Source: DATLSM01 sp049585815 (GTDB taxonomy: Bacteria > Actinomycetota > Thermoleophilia > Solirubrobacterales > 70-9). From it: DNA of 40,103 bases. Position numbers and translations under genes: made by a program. Below, piece by piece: positions 9,154-16,059 of this stretch (position 1 is the stretch's first letter; each line of letters begins with the position of its first letter). The stretch lies in NCBI GenBank assembly GCA_049585815.1, contig JBAVAR010000072.1, positions 1-40,103 of the forward strand, read 5' to 3'. The notes beneath the pieces are model-generated. The model was not told where the DNA came from and ran no database searches. It saw only the letters and a program-made list of their open reading frames with translations.

Positions 9154-10111
9154 TTGGCCCAGCGCGAGATTGCGAACTGGCCGATCGGACGTCCGTTCTC
9201 CCTGGCGTCGCGAATGCAGGCGATCACCCTCAACGTGATCATGGGCGGGATCTTCGGTATCGAGGGACGTCCGCGTCAAGGAACGCTTGAGTACGCCCTG
9301 CGCTTCGCGATCCGCAGGCTGCTGTGGTCCTCCACGCTGCCCGTCGCCAGATTCGCCGAGCTGATGAACATGCGCCGCGAGGAACCGATCGGCCTGACGC
9401 GGATCGGCCTCGCGGCCCCCGATCGCTGCGTGTACTCGATCATCGCCAAGCGCCGCCGTGCCGATGACCTGGGCGTGCGGCGTGACATCCTCTCGCTTCT
9501 GCTCAGCCCCCGCACCGAGGACGGCGAGGCCTTGAGCGACCGCGAACTGCGCGATGACTTGCTGACTCTGGTGTTCGCCGGCCACGAGACGACCGCCAAC
9601 CAGCTCGCCTGGGCATGGGAGCGCCTCCTTCGGACTCCAGCGGCGCATGAGCGCCTGCGCGAGGCGGTGCGCTCCGATGAGGGCGCCGCCGAGCAGGTGG
9701 AGGCCACTATCACCGAGACGATGCGCTCGCGCCCGGTCGTCCCGATGACCGGGCGGCGGGTCACGGTTCCCTGGCGGCTGAGTCCCTACGGCATACCAGC
9801 CGACACCGCCGTGGGCGATCAGCATCCTGCTCGTCCACCACCGCGAGGATGTCTACCCCGATCCCTTCGCCTTCCGGCCCGAGCGTTGGCTTGATCGCAA
9901 GCCCGGCACTTATGAGTGGCTTCCGTTCGGCGGTACCCGAGGCTGCCTCGGCGCCGCGCTGGCGATGGCTGAGCAGCGTGTCGTGCTACGCACCATGGCC
10001 GCTCACCTCGATTTGGAGGCAGACGACCCAGAGCCGGAGCGCCCCAAGCATCGCAGTGTCACGATGATCCCCGCCCGCGGCGGTCGCGTTGTGCTCCGCC
10101 ACCGAAGTTGA
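9154..10111 (+). pseudogene. cytochrome P450, N-terminally truncated and frameshifted
   Basis: Homology begins abruptly near IANWPIGRPFSLASRMQAIT, so the first 120-130 residues of a normal P450 (helices A-C region) are absent. The I-helix LVFAGHETTANQLAWAWE and K-helix E-T-M-R (ExxR) are intact. At GGG 9813-9815 one extra G shifts the frame; dropping it joins AVAISILLVHHREDVYPDPF to the second half, which ends at TGA 10109-10111. The heme loop reads FGGTRGCLGAALA, one residue shorter than the usual F-x-x-G-x-R-x-C-x-G. Three independent lesions make a functional mono-oxygenase very unlikely. It is fused in frame to the winged-helix fragment upstream, so an old recombination joined them. Confidence 0.85.
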
Positions 10112-10643
10112 TGGCTCTCTGATTGCGCGAAACAGCGTCGTCGAGCAGTTCTTCTGACAGATCGTGCAGGCGCTTGGCTGAGCCGCTCTTTTGGGGTTGA
10201 CAGCCTTTCAGAAAAATCTGCTATATCATCAGGAAAAGCATCGGTGCCACGGAGTCGCCCCGTTCTTCCCTGTGCGCACCGGCTCAGATTCAAAACAGAG
10301 CCAGGGTTCGGAGGAGCTTCCCATCTCCCCCGGCGGTTTGGGCTCGACGAGGAAACGAACAGACATGAGAGCCGCATTTCAAATCCAAAGGCAAAGGCAA
10401 AGCTTCCTCAAGCTTGATGGACATCGCTTGAGAGGATTGCCGTCGTCCCTCTCCCTGGCGGATGACGGCAAAAGGAGCATCCCGACTTTCCCTGGTCGGG
10501 AGGCGCCGAGTCAGTGACCGACGCGGTCCCCGGGCGCAGGGGAGGCACCCTCCTTTCCGAGCCTGACCGCGAAGGCGCAGCGGGTCCCCGGGCGCCAACG
10601 GGGCTTTCCCAGCCTCGGCGCTCGGGGCCTCTGCATTTCACCG
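10112..10643. other. 532-bp stretch without a convincing gene
   Basis: Open frames here have no natural-looking protein sequence. It contains a sigma70-like promoter at 10197-10227 and a 13-bp direct repeat (GGTCCCCGGGCGC) at 10525 and 10583. It lies between two truncated genes (P450 and TetR) and is probably rearranged debris. Confidence 0.5.
10197..10227 (+). promoter_or_regulatory. sigma70-like promoter
   Basis: A perfect -35 TTGACA at 10197-10202 faces a -10-like GCTATATC at 10220-10227 (17-19 bp spacing depending on the hexamer chosen). The surrounding run is locally AT-rich. No gene starts close downstream, so it may be the orphaned promoter of a deleted gene, possibly the lost front half of the TetR gene. 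Confidence 0.45.
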
Positions 10644-11087
10644 ATGACCGCTAGATCGCCCTCCTCTGCACTGGAGACCGAAATCGATTGCGGTGGCGAG
10701 CGTCTTCACGCCGTGCTCGTCGCCTCATGCAACGCTCACCTGCCTTTTGCCGACCGCGTGGAGACGGCACTGCGCGCCGCCCTGGAACTTCTTGCCAAAG
10801 ACCCCGATCTTGCCCGGCTGCTCACCGTCGAGTCCTATCTTGACGGTGGGGAGGCTTCTCCGCGCTACCACTACTGGCGCAAGCGATTCGGCGCCATTCT
10901 CCGACGCGCCGCCGCCGAAAGCCCCGAGGTTCTCGCTAACCCCTCATTTGTCGAGCCCGCCCTGATCGGCGGCCTCTCTTTCCAGATCGCCCGCCGCGTC
11001 CTCGCTCGGGAGACCGACCGCCTCGAGGAACTGCTGCCCGGCTTCACCGATTATCTCCTCGCCTACTACTCGGAACCCAGCAAGTGA
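10644..11087 (+). pseudogene. TetR-family regulator fragment: ligand-binding domain only
   Basis: 147 residues from ATG 10644. From about residue 31 the sequence (PFADRVETALRAALELLAKD, later PSFVEPALIGGLSFQIARRV and a helix ending in ELLPGFTDYLLAYY) matches the C-terminal ligand-binding half of TetR regulators common in Thermoleophilia. The N-terminal helix-turn-helix, normally about 50 residues ahead, is missing and nothing like it is encoded in the 500 bp upstream. It could only act as a dimerisation or ligand-binding peptide; a decaying remnant is more likely. Together with the headless P450 it defines a block of 5'-truncated genes. Confidence 0.7.
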
Positions 11088-11130
11088 CCTGAGAAGCGTG
11101 AGACGAAGACCTGGACTAGACCCCAGATCA

Positions 11131-11275
11131 CCCGTCTACCGCCTCGCCGCTTGCCAGAGCGCTTCACGCAGGGTCGATCGCCGCCGACCCCACCCAACCA
11201 CCATCAGTAGTGGTCGGATGGGGTCGGCGGCTGCGGAGGAGGAGGGGAGTGGCAAGCGGCGAGGCGATAGACGGG
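11131..11275. repeat. 145-bp near-perfect palindrome
   Basis: Two nested inverted repeats share one centre: outer arms 11131-11156 and 11250-11275 (26 bp, one mismatch) and inner arms 11180-11201 and 11210-11231 (22 bp, two mismatches) around an 8-bp loop. A short GAGT microsatellite follows at 11275-11290. No gene explains it. It may be a MITE-like intergenic repeat or a strong RNA hairpin ending transcription from both sides. Confidence 0.75.
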
Positions 11276-11388
11276 AGTGAGTGAGTGAGTCCAGGTTGGG
11301 AGAGAGAGCCAAATAGAAAAGGAACCGAAATCAAAAAAAGACAGAGGGGGTGGGACGAAATCGGAATCTCCAACGTCTTGCAGTTGGA

Positions 11389-11579
11389 ATGACGACGGCA
11401 ACAGGGCAGATTGCGCTCCAGGACCAGCGGGGATTCCAGCCCCAGCTGCTCGCGGTCAGGCGAGGTCGTGACCGCCAGCTGGTCGTATTCGTCGACCGCC
11501 ACGGCGTCGTCTGCATCGAGCACGTGATGACCGCCCTTGGGGTGAGGCGCGCCCAGGCCTCCCATTGGGCTAAGCGGGC
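11389..11579 (+). pseudogene. second winged-helix N-terminal fragment, interrupted by a MITE
   Basis: From ATG 11389 the frame encodes about 64 residues including RGRDRQLVVFVDRHGVVCIE followed by HVMTALGVRRAQASHW, a winged-helix pattern resembling the fragment at 9025 but with different sequence. At 11580 the 174-bp element begins and the frame then continues only through the insert to a stop at 11776-11778 with unnatural sequence. Removing the insert does not restore a full gene, because the convergent gene ends just beyond, so this was already a fragment or is truncated here. Function, if any, would have been DNA binding in an earlier mobile element. Confidence 0.45.
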
Positions 11580-11753
11580 GATGCGTATCCGGTTAAGTCC
11601 GGCCCGTCCGATCTCGCGTCTCCCGAGAGGCATGGGAGGCATTTCCCTCGCGTTCACCCTTCGCCGGGCGCGAGAGTGCGTCTGCTGGGCTGTGGCGGTC
11701 AATTCCTGGAGCGAAGACCGCCGATTCCGGCCTGAGCCAACCGGATACGCATC
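11580..11753. mobile_element. 174-bp MITE-like element with TIRs and 8-bp target duplication
   Basis: The ends are exact inverted repeats GATGCGTATCCGGTT (11580-11594) and its complement (11739-11753); the next 10 bp inward also pair at 6 of 10 positions. Immediately outside, AAGCGGGC occurs on both sides (11572-11579 and 11754-11761) as a direct repeat, the signature of an 8-bp target-site duplication. It is too short for a transposase, so it must be mobilised in trans. Families giving 8-bp duplications include IS256, ISL3, IS6 and IS66; the parent is not in this window. Confidence 0.85.
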
Positions 11754-11767
11754 AAGCGGGCAGCACC

Positions 11768-12319
11768 TCAGATTCTGATGGCATCGCTGACCGGCACCAT
11801 CGATACCGAGGTGCGAATCGAGCCGTCAGGGCGTATGGCGCCGACGAAACCGAACTCCAGCTGATAGCGAAGGATCTGGCGCTCATCGAAGTAGCGAAGG
11901 AATGCAGTGCGACCAGCCTCCTCCGGAGAAGGGCCCCCCGGAGGCATCTCAATCACCCGCAGCTGCACAGTCCAGGTTTCGCTTGGGCCGAGCCGCTCCA
12001 ACTCGTCTTTAACGGCTACCCCATCCTCGAACGTGGCTTCGAACTGAAGCTTTATCGCGGCGTAGTGGGTTGAGATATTGGAGATGCGGGCGTGCCAGCG
12101 GCCAGTGTCGCTTCCGTCGCGAAGCGGGTCAATCCCAGCATCGCCGGCAAAGGCCGGCGCTATGGCGAGTCCCAGCGCCTCCAACGCGTCCCGACTGGTG
12201 GCGCGGCTGGCGCTGGCCGCTCGCCAGGCTGCCGTTCCACCCACTGCAGCGCCAATGCCACCGACGCCAGCGCCGAGTGCGCCCAAGATCGTCCATCCGC
12301 TGGTAGCCGCCGTCAACAC
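11768..12319 (-). CDS. hypothetical protein with N-terminal membrane segment
   Basis: 183 residues from GTG 12319, preceded by AGGAGA at 6-7 nt. A Gly/Ala-rich hydrophobic helix (about residues 8-30, TILGALGAGVGGIGAAVGGT) is followed by a soluble beta-rich domain containing RWHARISNISTHYAAIKLQF and PSETWTVQLRVIEMPPGG, a pattern suggestive of an immunoglobulin-like or C2-like sandwich facing one side of the membrane. The family is not recognised. It lies 106 bp downstream of another minus-strand gene and may be co-transcribed. Its stop is 7 bp from the duplicated target of the MITE-like element. Confidence 0.65.
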   Translation of the reverse strand: MLTAATSGWTILGALGAGVGGIGAAVGGTAAWRAASASRATSRDALEALGLAIAPAFAGDAGIDPLRDGSDTGRWHARISNISTHYAAIKLQFEATFEDGVAVKDELERLGPSETWTVQLRVIEMPPGGPSPEEAGRTAFLRYFDERQILRYQLEFGFVGAIRPDGSIRTSVSMVPVSDAIRI

Positions 12320-12425
12320 GGGACTCTCCTGTCTGTCTCCGCCCTCAAGCCGCCCAGGCTACAACCGGGTATCCCACGCCCGCGCGATGTACGAATTACG
12401 TGCCCTCTCCGCCCTCTCATCGCGC

Positions 12426-13937
12426 TCAGTGCGCCGTCAGCGTCGCCACCACGGTGGCAGCCCCGACCACGATGGTCAGCAGCAGAAGGGTCCACTGCAG
12501 GCGCACGTTGGTCGAGGCCAGCAGCAGCTCTCCCTGGACCCGCAGGCCCTCTGTTATCGCCTTTCCCTGTTCGGCAACGGTGACGCCCCGCTTGGCGATG
12601 TGCCGTTGAATCGACTGCCGCAAGGGTGTCTTCGGCCGCTCAACCGTCTTCGCCTTCGCTCTCTTGAAGTCAAGCGGCAGGAACTCGACCCCCATTCTCC
12701 GATGCGGTTGGCCCATCGCGAGATCATTGGTGGCCGCTTCGCCGGCGGTCTGCAGATCAAAGGAAAGGCTCATTACTTCGTCCCGCAATCGCTTCAGTCG
12801 CCGTCCCGCACCAAAGCGCCTCCTTCTCACCCCGAGCTGATCACGGACATCGGTGAAGGTCTGTCCATATGCTTCAATCGCTTCGCGGAAGGCCCAGAGG
12901 ACCCAGAGATCGGACACCGCCGAGTCGACTAGGTCATTGATTCCCGAAGTCCCGTCTTGGCGATGCCGTTCGCGGGCCAGCTCTTCCGCCCGCTCCTTGT
13001 TCCCGGTGACCGTCGGGGCGGGGTGGGAGCGCTCGTTGTGGGGCCGGCCGATCAGTAACCCGGGCAGCTCCTTTGAGGCCCACTGCTCGAAGAGGTTCCC
13101 GTAGCCAAGCGCCTCACGCCAGCGTTCCGCGGGCTCCCGGCTCTCCTCAAAAAGCCCTGGGCCCCCGCTGAGGACCAGGTCCCAGGCCGGAATGTCGATG
13201 TCGAGCTCCGTGAAGAAACCCGGGACACGCTCGCCGACCCACTCCCTGGCCGGCTCGCGGATTTCATCCCTCACCGCGGCCAGGCGATCTTCCTTGCGAA
13301 ACTGCGGCCCATAGATCGTTTGACCGCCGGGCCGATCCCGCATCGGCTCCGCCTTGGTGGAGAAGCTCTCCTCCATCACATCCTCCAGGCAGCCGGTCAG
13401 CTCCTCGGCGATTTCGAAGTGCAGAACCATCGCCGTGATGCCCGGAGCGAGTTGCTTGAGCTCGGCAGACATCGAAGAAAACACCTCCGGCAGGCCGACG
13501 CGATGGGCGCGGGCGAGACTGCTGTCGCTGCGATTCGAGAAGTGTCCGACATTCCAGTAGCCGCTCTCCCAGGAGCGCGCCTCGCTCAGCCACGCAGCCG
13601 GCTCCTGAAAGTGGAACATCGAGCTCTCTCCCTTCTGCAGCTTCTTGATCCCCCGCTTCAGGGCCTCGGCGTGCGAAGGCGCGTAGAGCTCAACCAGCCA
13701 GAAGCTCTGCCACTCGATCTGCTCGTCCTCAGGGATCGCGACTTCCTCGTTGTCGGCGACATCGGTGTCGCGATGCTCCAGCTCGATGTTGCGCAGCTCC
13801 CGTCGACCCCCCAGGCGCTGCCTGAGGGCCCAACGCCATTCTCTGAGGCTGCGGCGCGCGTCGATCCGATAATGGTCGCGCTCATCGCCGACGGAAGCCC
13901 TTCGGGTCCCCCGACGGTGTAACGGTAGGATCACCAC
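12426..13937 (-). CDS. hypothetical tail-anchored protein
   Basis: About 503 residues if GTG 13937 (or 13934) is the start; the frame is open further upstream but would then overlap the divergent gene at 13938 and reads unnaturally there. The body is charged and helical (IEWQSFWLVELYAPSHAEAL, LEDVMEESFSTKAEP, WREALGYGNLFEQWASKELP). The C-terminus ends in one hydrophobic helix, RLQWTLLLLTIVVGAATVVA, with only a few residues beyond it, so the protein is probably anchored by its tail with the large domain in the cytoplasm. I recognise no motif. No Shine-Dalgarno is visible at either GTG. Confidence 0.6.
   Translation of the reverse strand: MVILPLHRRGTRRASVGDERDHYRIDARRSLREWRWALRQRLGGRRELRNIELEHRDTDVADNEEVAIPEDEQIEWQSFWLVELYAPSHAEALKRGIKKLQKGESSMFHFQEPAAWLSEARSWESGYWNVGHFSNRSDSSLARAHRVGLPEVFSSMSAELKQLAPGITAMVLHFEIAEELTGCLEDVMEESFSTKAEPMRDRPGGQTIYGPQFRKEDRLAAVRDEIREPAREWVGERVPGFFTELDIDIPAWDLVLSGGPGLFEESREPAERWREALGYGNLFEQWASKELPGLLIGRPHNERSHPAPTVTGNKERAEELARERHRQDGTSGINDLVDSAVSDLWVLWAFREAIEAYGQTFTDVRDQLGVRRRRFGAGRRLKRLRDEVMSLSFDLQTAGEAATNDLAMGQPHRRMGVEFLPLDFKRAKAKTVERPKTPLRQSIQRHIAKRGVTVAEQGKAITEGLRVQGELLLASTNVRLQWTLLLLTIVVGAATVVATLTAH
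13926..13937 (+). promoter_or_regulatory. leaderless -10 element for the 82-residue gene
   Basis: TAGGAT (13926-13931) lies exactly 6 nt before GTG 13938, the geometry of an actinobacterial leaderless transcript. Confidence 0.5.
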
Positions 13938-14186
13938 GTGATCGGTTTCGACGTCTGCATGCTCGACGGCAACCAGGTCGGCTCGATGGAGGCTGAGGCC
14001 CTGCCCCTCCCCGGCGACGAGATCCGGGTAGACGAGCCGGGAAAGCAGCCCGTCTACCGAGTGATCAGACGCTACTTCGAGCCCGATAACGTCAGCATCA
14101 TCGTCTGGCCCGCCGATCAGAAGCTGCCTGAGCAGCAGCTGAGTCCCTTCGCCCAGCAGGCGCCGGGCGCCAGCGGTTTCAGCTGA
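13938..14186 (+). CDS. small hypothetical protein
   Basis: 82 residues from GTG 13938. The sequence alternates short beta-strand-like segments: LPLPGDEIRVDEPG, VYRVIRRYFEPDN, VSIIVWPADQ. It resembles the small one-domain beta-barrel proteins seen near many actinobacterial mobile genes, though no family name can be given. The -10-like TAGGAT 6 nt before the GTG suggests a leaderless message and fixes the start. It is divergent from the tail-anchored protein gene, the two start codons being adjacent. Confidence 0.6.
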   Translation: MIGFDVCMLDGNQVGSMEAEALPLPGDEIRVDEPGKQPVYRVIRRYFEPDNVSIIVWPADQKLPEQQLSPFAQQAPGASGFS

Positions 14187-14269
14187 TCTTCGCCGCGGCC
14201 GGGCGCCTGACCTCCACCGGCGAGGGTTGAGTGATCGTGTCAGTCGGCCCGTGAGCGGGGAGGCATCGT

Positions 14270-14512
14270 GTGGCGGGGCTCCGCCACCGACTACCCAAGC
14301 AACTCCCAACTCCAACCTTCTCCGCCACCGTCGCTCCGCCGGCGCCGATCGCTGTCCTCGGTCAGGCCTACTGGGTCTACGGCCAGCTTGTCTATCTAGT
14401 GCTCCTCGATGTCGCTGCCAGTGAAGACTGGACGGAGTTCGCGGAGATGTTCCTCAACGGCGTTTACAACATCTTCCCGCCGGTGGCCAACGCTCTCGAC
14501 CCGCAGCGTTGA
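14270..14512 (+). CDS. small hypothetical protein
   Basis: 80 residues from GTG 14270, preceded by GCGGGGAGG ending 6 nt upstream, which is the best reason to accept the frame. The first 25 residues are Pro/Thr-rich; the rest (APIAVLGQAYWVYGQLVYLV, then LLDVAASEDWTEFAEMFLNG) reads like an amphipathic or peripheral membrane helix with acidic surface. No family recognised. Confidence 0.45.
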   Translation: MAGLRHRLPKQLPTPTFSATVAPPAPIAVLGQAYWVYGQLVYLVLLDVAASEDWTEFAEMFLNGVYNIFPPVANALDPQR

Positions 14513-14863
14513 GCTGTCGGGCTAGCGGCGCGCTTGGCGCTGGTTCTTCCTCCTCGGCACCAGCAGTGACGACCTCCGTCGCTGGCTTTGCGGCCGCGAA
14601 GTTTGGCACCGGACCGAGCCCTGCAAGCCCCGGCTGCGCCGGGCCTTCTTGCGTCCCTCACCTTCCGGCCCACGCCAAGATCGGTGCAGCGAGCGGCTGG
14701 TCGTTCCCCGAGACGAGTGCTGTCTCAGCGAGGGCCATGCTCCTTGCGGTTCGGCGCCTCGAGCTGACGGCCAAATGCACTGCGACCCGCCGCGATTCAA
14801 GCGCCAGCGGGACGCTTCATCTGCCATGCAGCAACCGCACCGGCAGGGGTCCATTCGCTGTCG
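14513..14863. other. 350-bp stretch without a convincing gene
   Basis: Frames on both strands give low-complexity, unnatural translations. A hairpin at 14623-14652 (CCCGGC-TGC-GCCGGG core, outer GCAAG/CTTGC, followed by TTCTTG) could terminate transcription of the upstream small gene. Confidence 0.4.
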
Positions 14864-14875
14864 TACCATCAATGT
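14864..14875 (+). promoter_or_regulatory. leaderless -10 element
   Basis: TACCAT (14864-14869) is followed by 6 nt and then ATG 14876; no Shine-Dalgarno is present. Confidence 0.45.
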
Positions 14876-15874
14876 ATGGCTTCTCCGACTGCAATTACCG
14901 ACTCGATTAGGAGCTTCGACCGCCTTTATTCTGGCCACGGTCCCGCGAGCTTTTTCGCTGGAATGGGCAGCTTCGACCGGATGAAATGCGCGAACCTCTC
15001 CTTCTTCGGCTCGCCAACATCCCCGGCCGAGTCCATCGCCACCGGTGTCGCCTCACTGCCCGCCTACAGCGGCGAGACCATCGGCACGATTAGGGTCGTT
15101 GACGCTTTTACTGGGGTCAGAGATTCGATGCCGAACCGGATCACCGCCCGCCTGAACTTGGCGGCTGACTTTGGTGCACTCAAGTGGGCCAATTCGCCGC
15201 CCGCCCTCGATCCCGTCGCCTTTCGCCACGTACCTCCGGTTCCCGCCCTGGTCGGCGAGACCCTCAACACCAAGGCCCTCAGTGCGATAAGGGGCATCAC
15301 TGTTGACACCAACCTTGACATCGCCTCCCGGCTTGCCGCCAACTACCTCGCTGCCTACCGAGGCGACCTCCAAGGGATAACCAACATCGCCAAGGCGGTT
15401 GCCGGCTCGGCGACTGGCGGCCCCTTCGCCAAGCGCGCCCTGGAGTCATTCCTTGCAAGCAATAACTTGGGCCTCCTCGGCGCTGGCAGTTTCCCCCATT
15501 ATGACACCGCCACTTTCGGTGTCTTCACTAATTTCGACGCGCGCAACATCGTCCAACAGCTTCAGAGCCTCGACGGCCGCCTGGCCAGCGAAGCCCTTCG
15601 CGCCTACTCTGAAATCGCGGCCGATCCTGCGTTCGACCCGACACCCGTGCCATCCGCAGGGCCGGGCTCCTTTCGTCGGTCCCCCAGACTCACGCCGCTG
15701 GCTTTCCTTGGCTGGCTCCTCTTTCTCATGGCCATTGCACTCGACGCCAACGACCAGCTTGAGATCGCCAAAACGCTCCACCTTCCGACAACCACCGTCG
15801 ACCCGTCGATCGTGATTGTTCTTGCAATCGCTCGCGAGTTGGTCAAAGGGCTTGACGCCAAGCGAAAGCTTTGA
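14876..15874 (+). CDS. hypothetical protein with C-terminal membrane helices
   Basis: 332 residues from ATG 14876, a start supported by the TACCAT-N6-ATG leaderless arrangement. The N-terminal 260 residues are soluble, rich in Ala/Asn/Phe with several helical stretches (LALAADFGALKWANSP-like, LDIASRLAANYLAAYRGDLQ, ITNIAKAVAGS). Near the C-terminus are one clear hydrophobic helix (LAFLGWLLFLMAIALDAND) and a second shorter one (DPSIVIVLAIARELVKGL), ending in a basic tail. The family is not recognised. It sits directly upstream of the relaxase with 185 bp between and might belong to the mobile element. A GCCCC-TAC-GGGGC hairpin at 15903-15915 lies after it. Confidence 0.65.
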   Translation: MASPTAITDSIRSFDRLYSGHGPASFFAGMGSFDRMKCANLSFFGSPTSPAESIATGVASLPAYSGETIGTIRVVDAFTGVRDSMPNRITARLNLAADFGALKWANSPPALDPVAFRHVPPVPALVGETLNTKALSAIRGITVDTNLDIASRLAANYLAAYRGDLQGITNIAKAVAGSATGGPFAKRALESFLASNNLGLLGAGSFPHYDTATFGVFTNFDARNIVQQLQSLDGRLASEALRAYSEIAADPAFDPTPVPSAGPGSFRRSPRLTPLAFLGWLLFLMAIALDANDQLEIAKTLHLPTTTVDPSIVIVLAIARELVKGLDAKRKL

Positions 15875-15985
15875 CCCATGCTTTCCACCGAAGATGACAA
15901 CGCCCCTACGGGGCTGAGAAGGCCGCTTTAGTCGTTCCGCAGTGACCTTACTCCCTCTGACATCTCCGTACCTCGTAACAGCGCA

Positions 15986-16038
15986 GACTAGACGCACCTC
16001 ACGGAGCAACCTAGTCACACATAGCCGATCATAGTCAC
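15986..16038 (+). other. possible relaxase target/iteron region (oriT candidate)
   Basis: Just upstream of the relaxase, GACTAG (15986-15991) and CTAGTC (16011-16016) form an inverted repeat, and TAGTCAC occurs twice (16012-16018 and 16032-16038) with ATAGCCGATC between. Small inverted and direct repeats next to mobF genes are typical of oriT, but no nic consensus could be recognised. Confidence 0.25.
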
Positions 16039-16059
16039 CGATTAACACCCTCGCTTGAG

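Noticed and set aside
10525..10595. 13-bp direct repeat GGTCCCCGGGCGC as an attachment site
   Set aside because: Short, GC-only and inside debris without an integrase or tRNA gene; chance duplication in a 65-70 percent GC region is plausible.
13938..14315. Upstream extension of the tail-anchored protein to 629 residues
   Set aside because: The extra 126 residues overlap the divergent 82-residue gene and read as its antisense.
14509..14938. Plus and minus ORFs of about 135 residues
   Set aside because: Both give Ser/Arg/Cys-rich unnatural sequence, and they overlap each other and the better supported gene at 14876.
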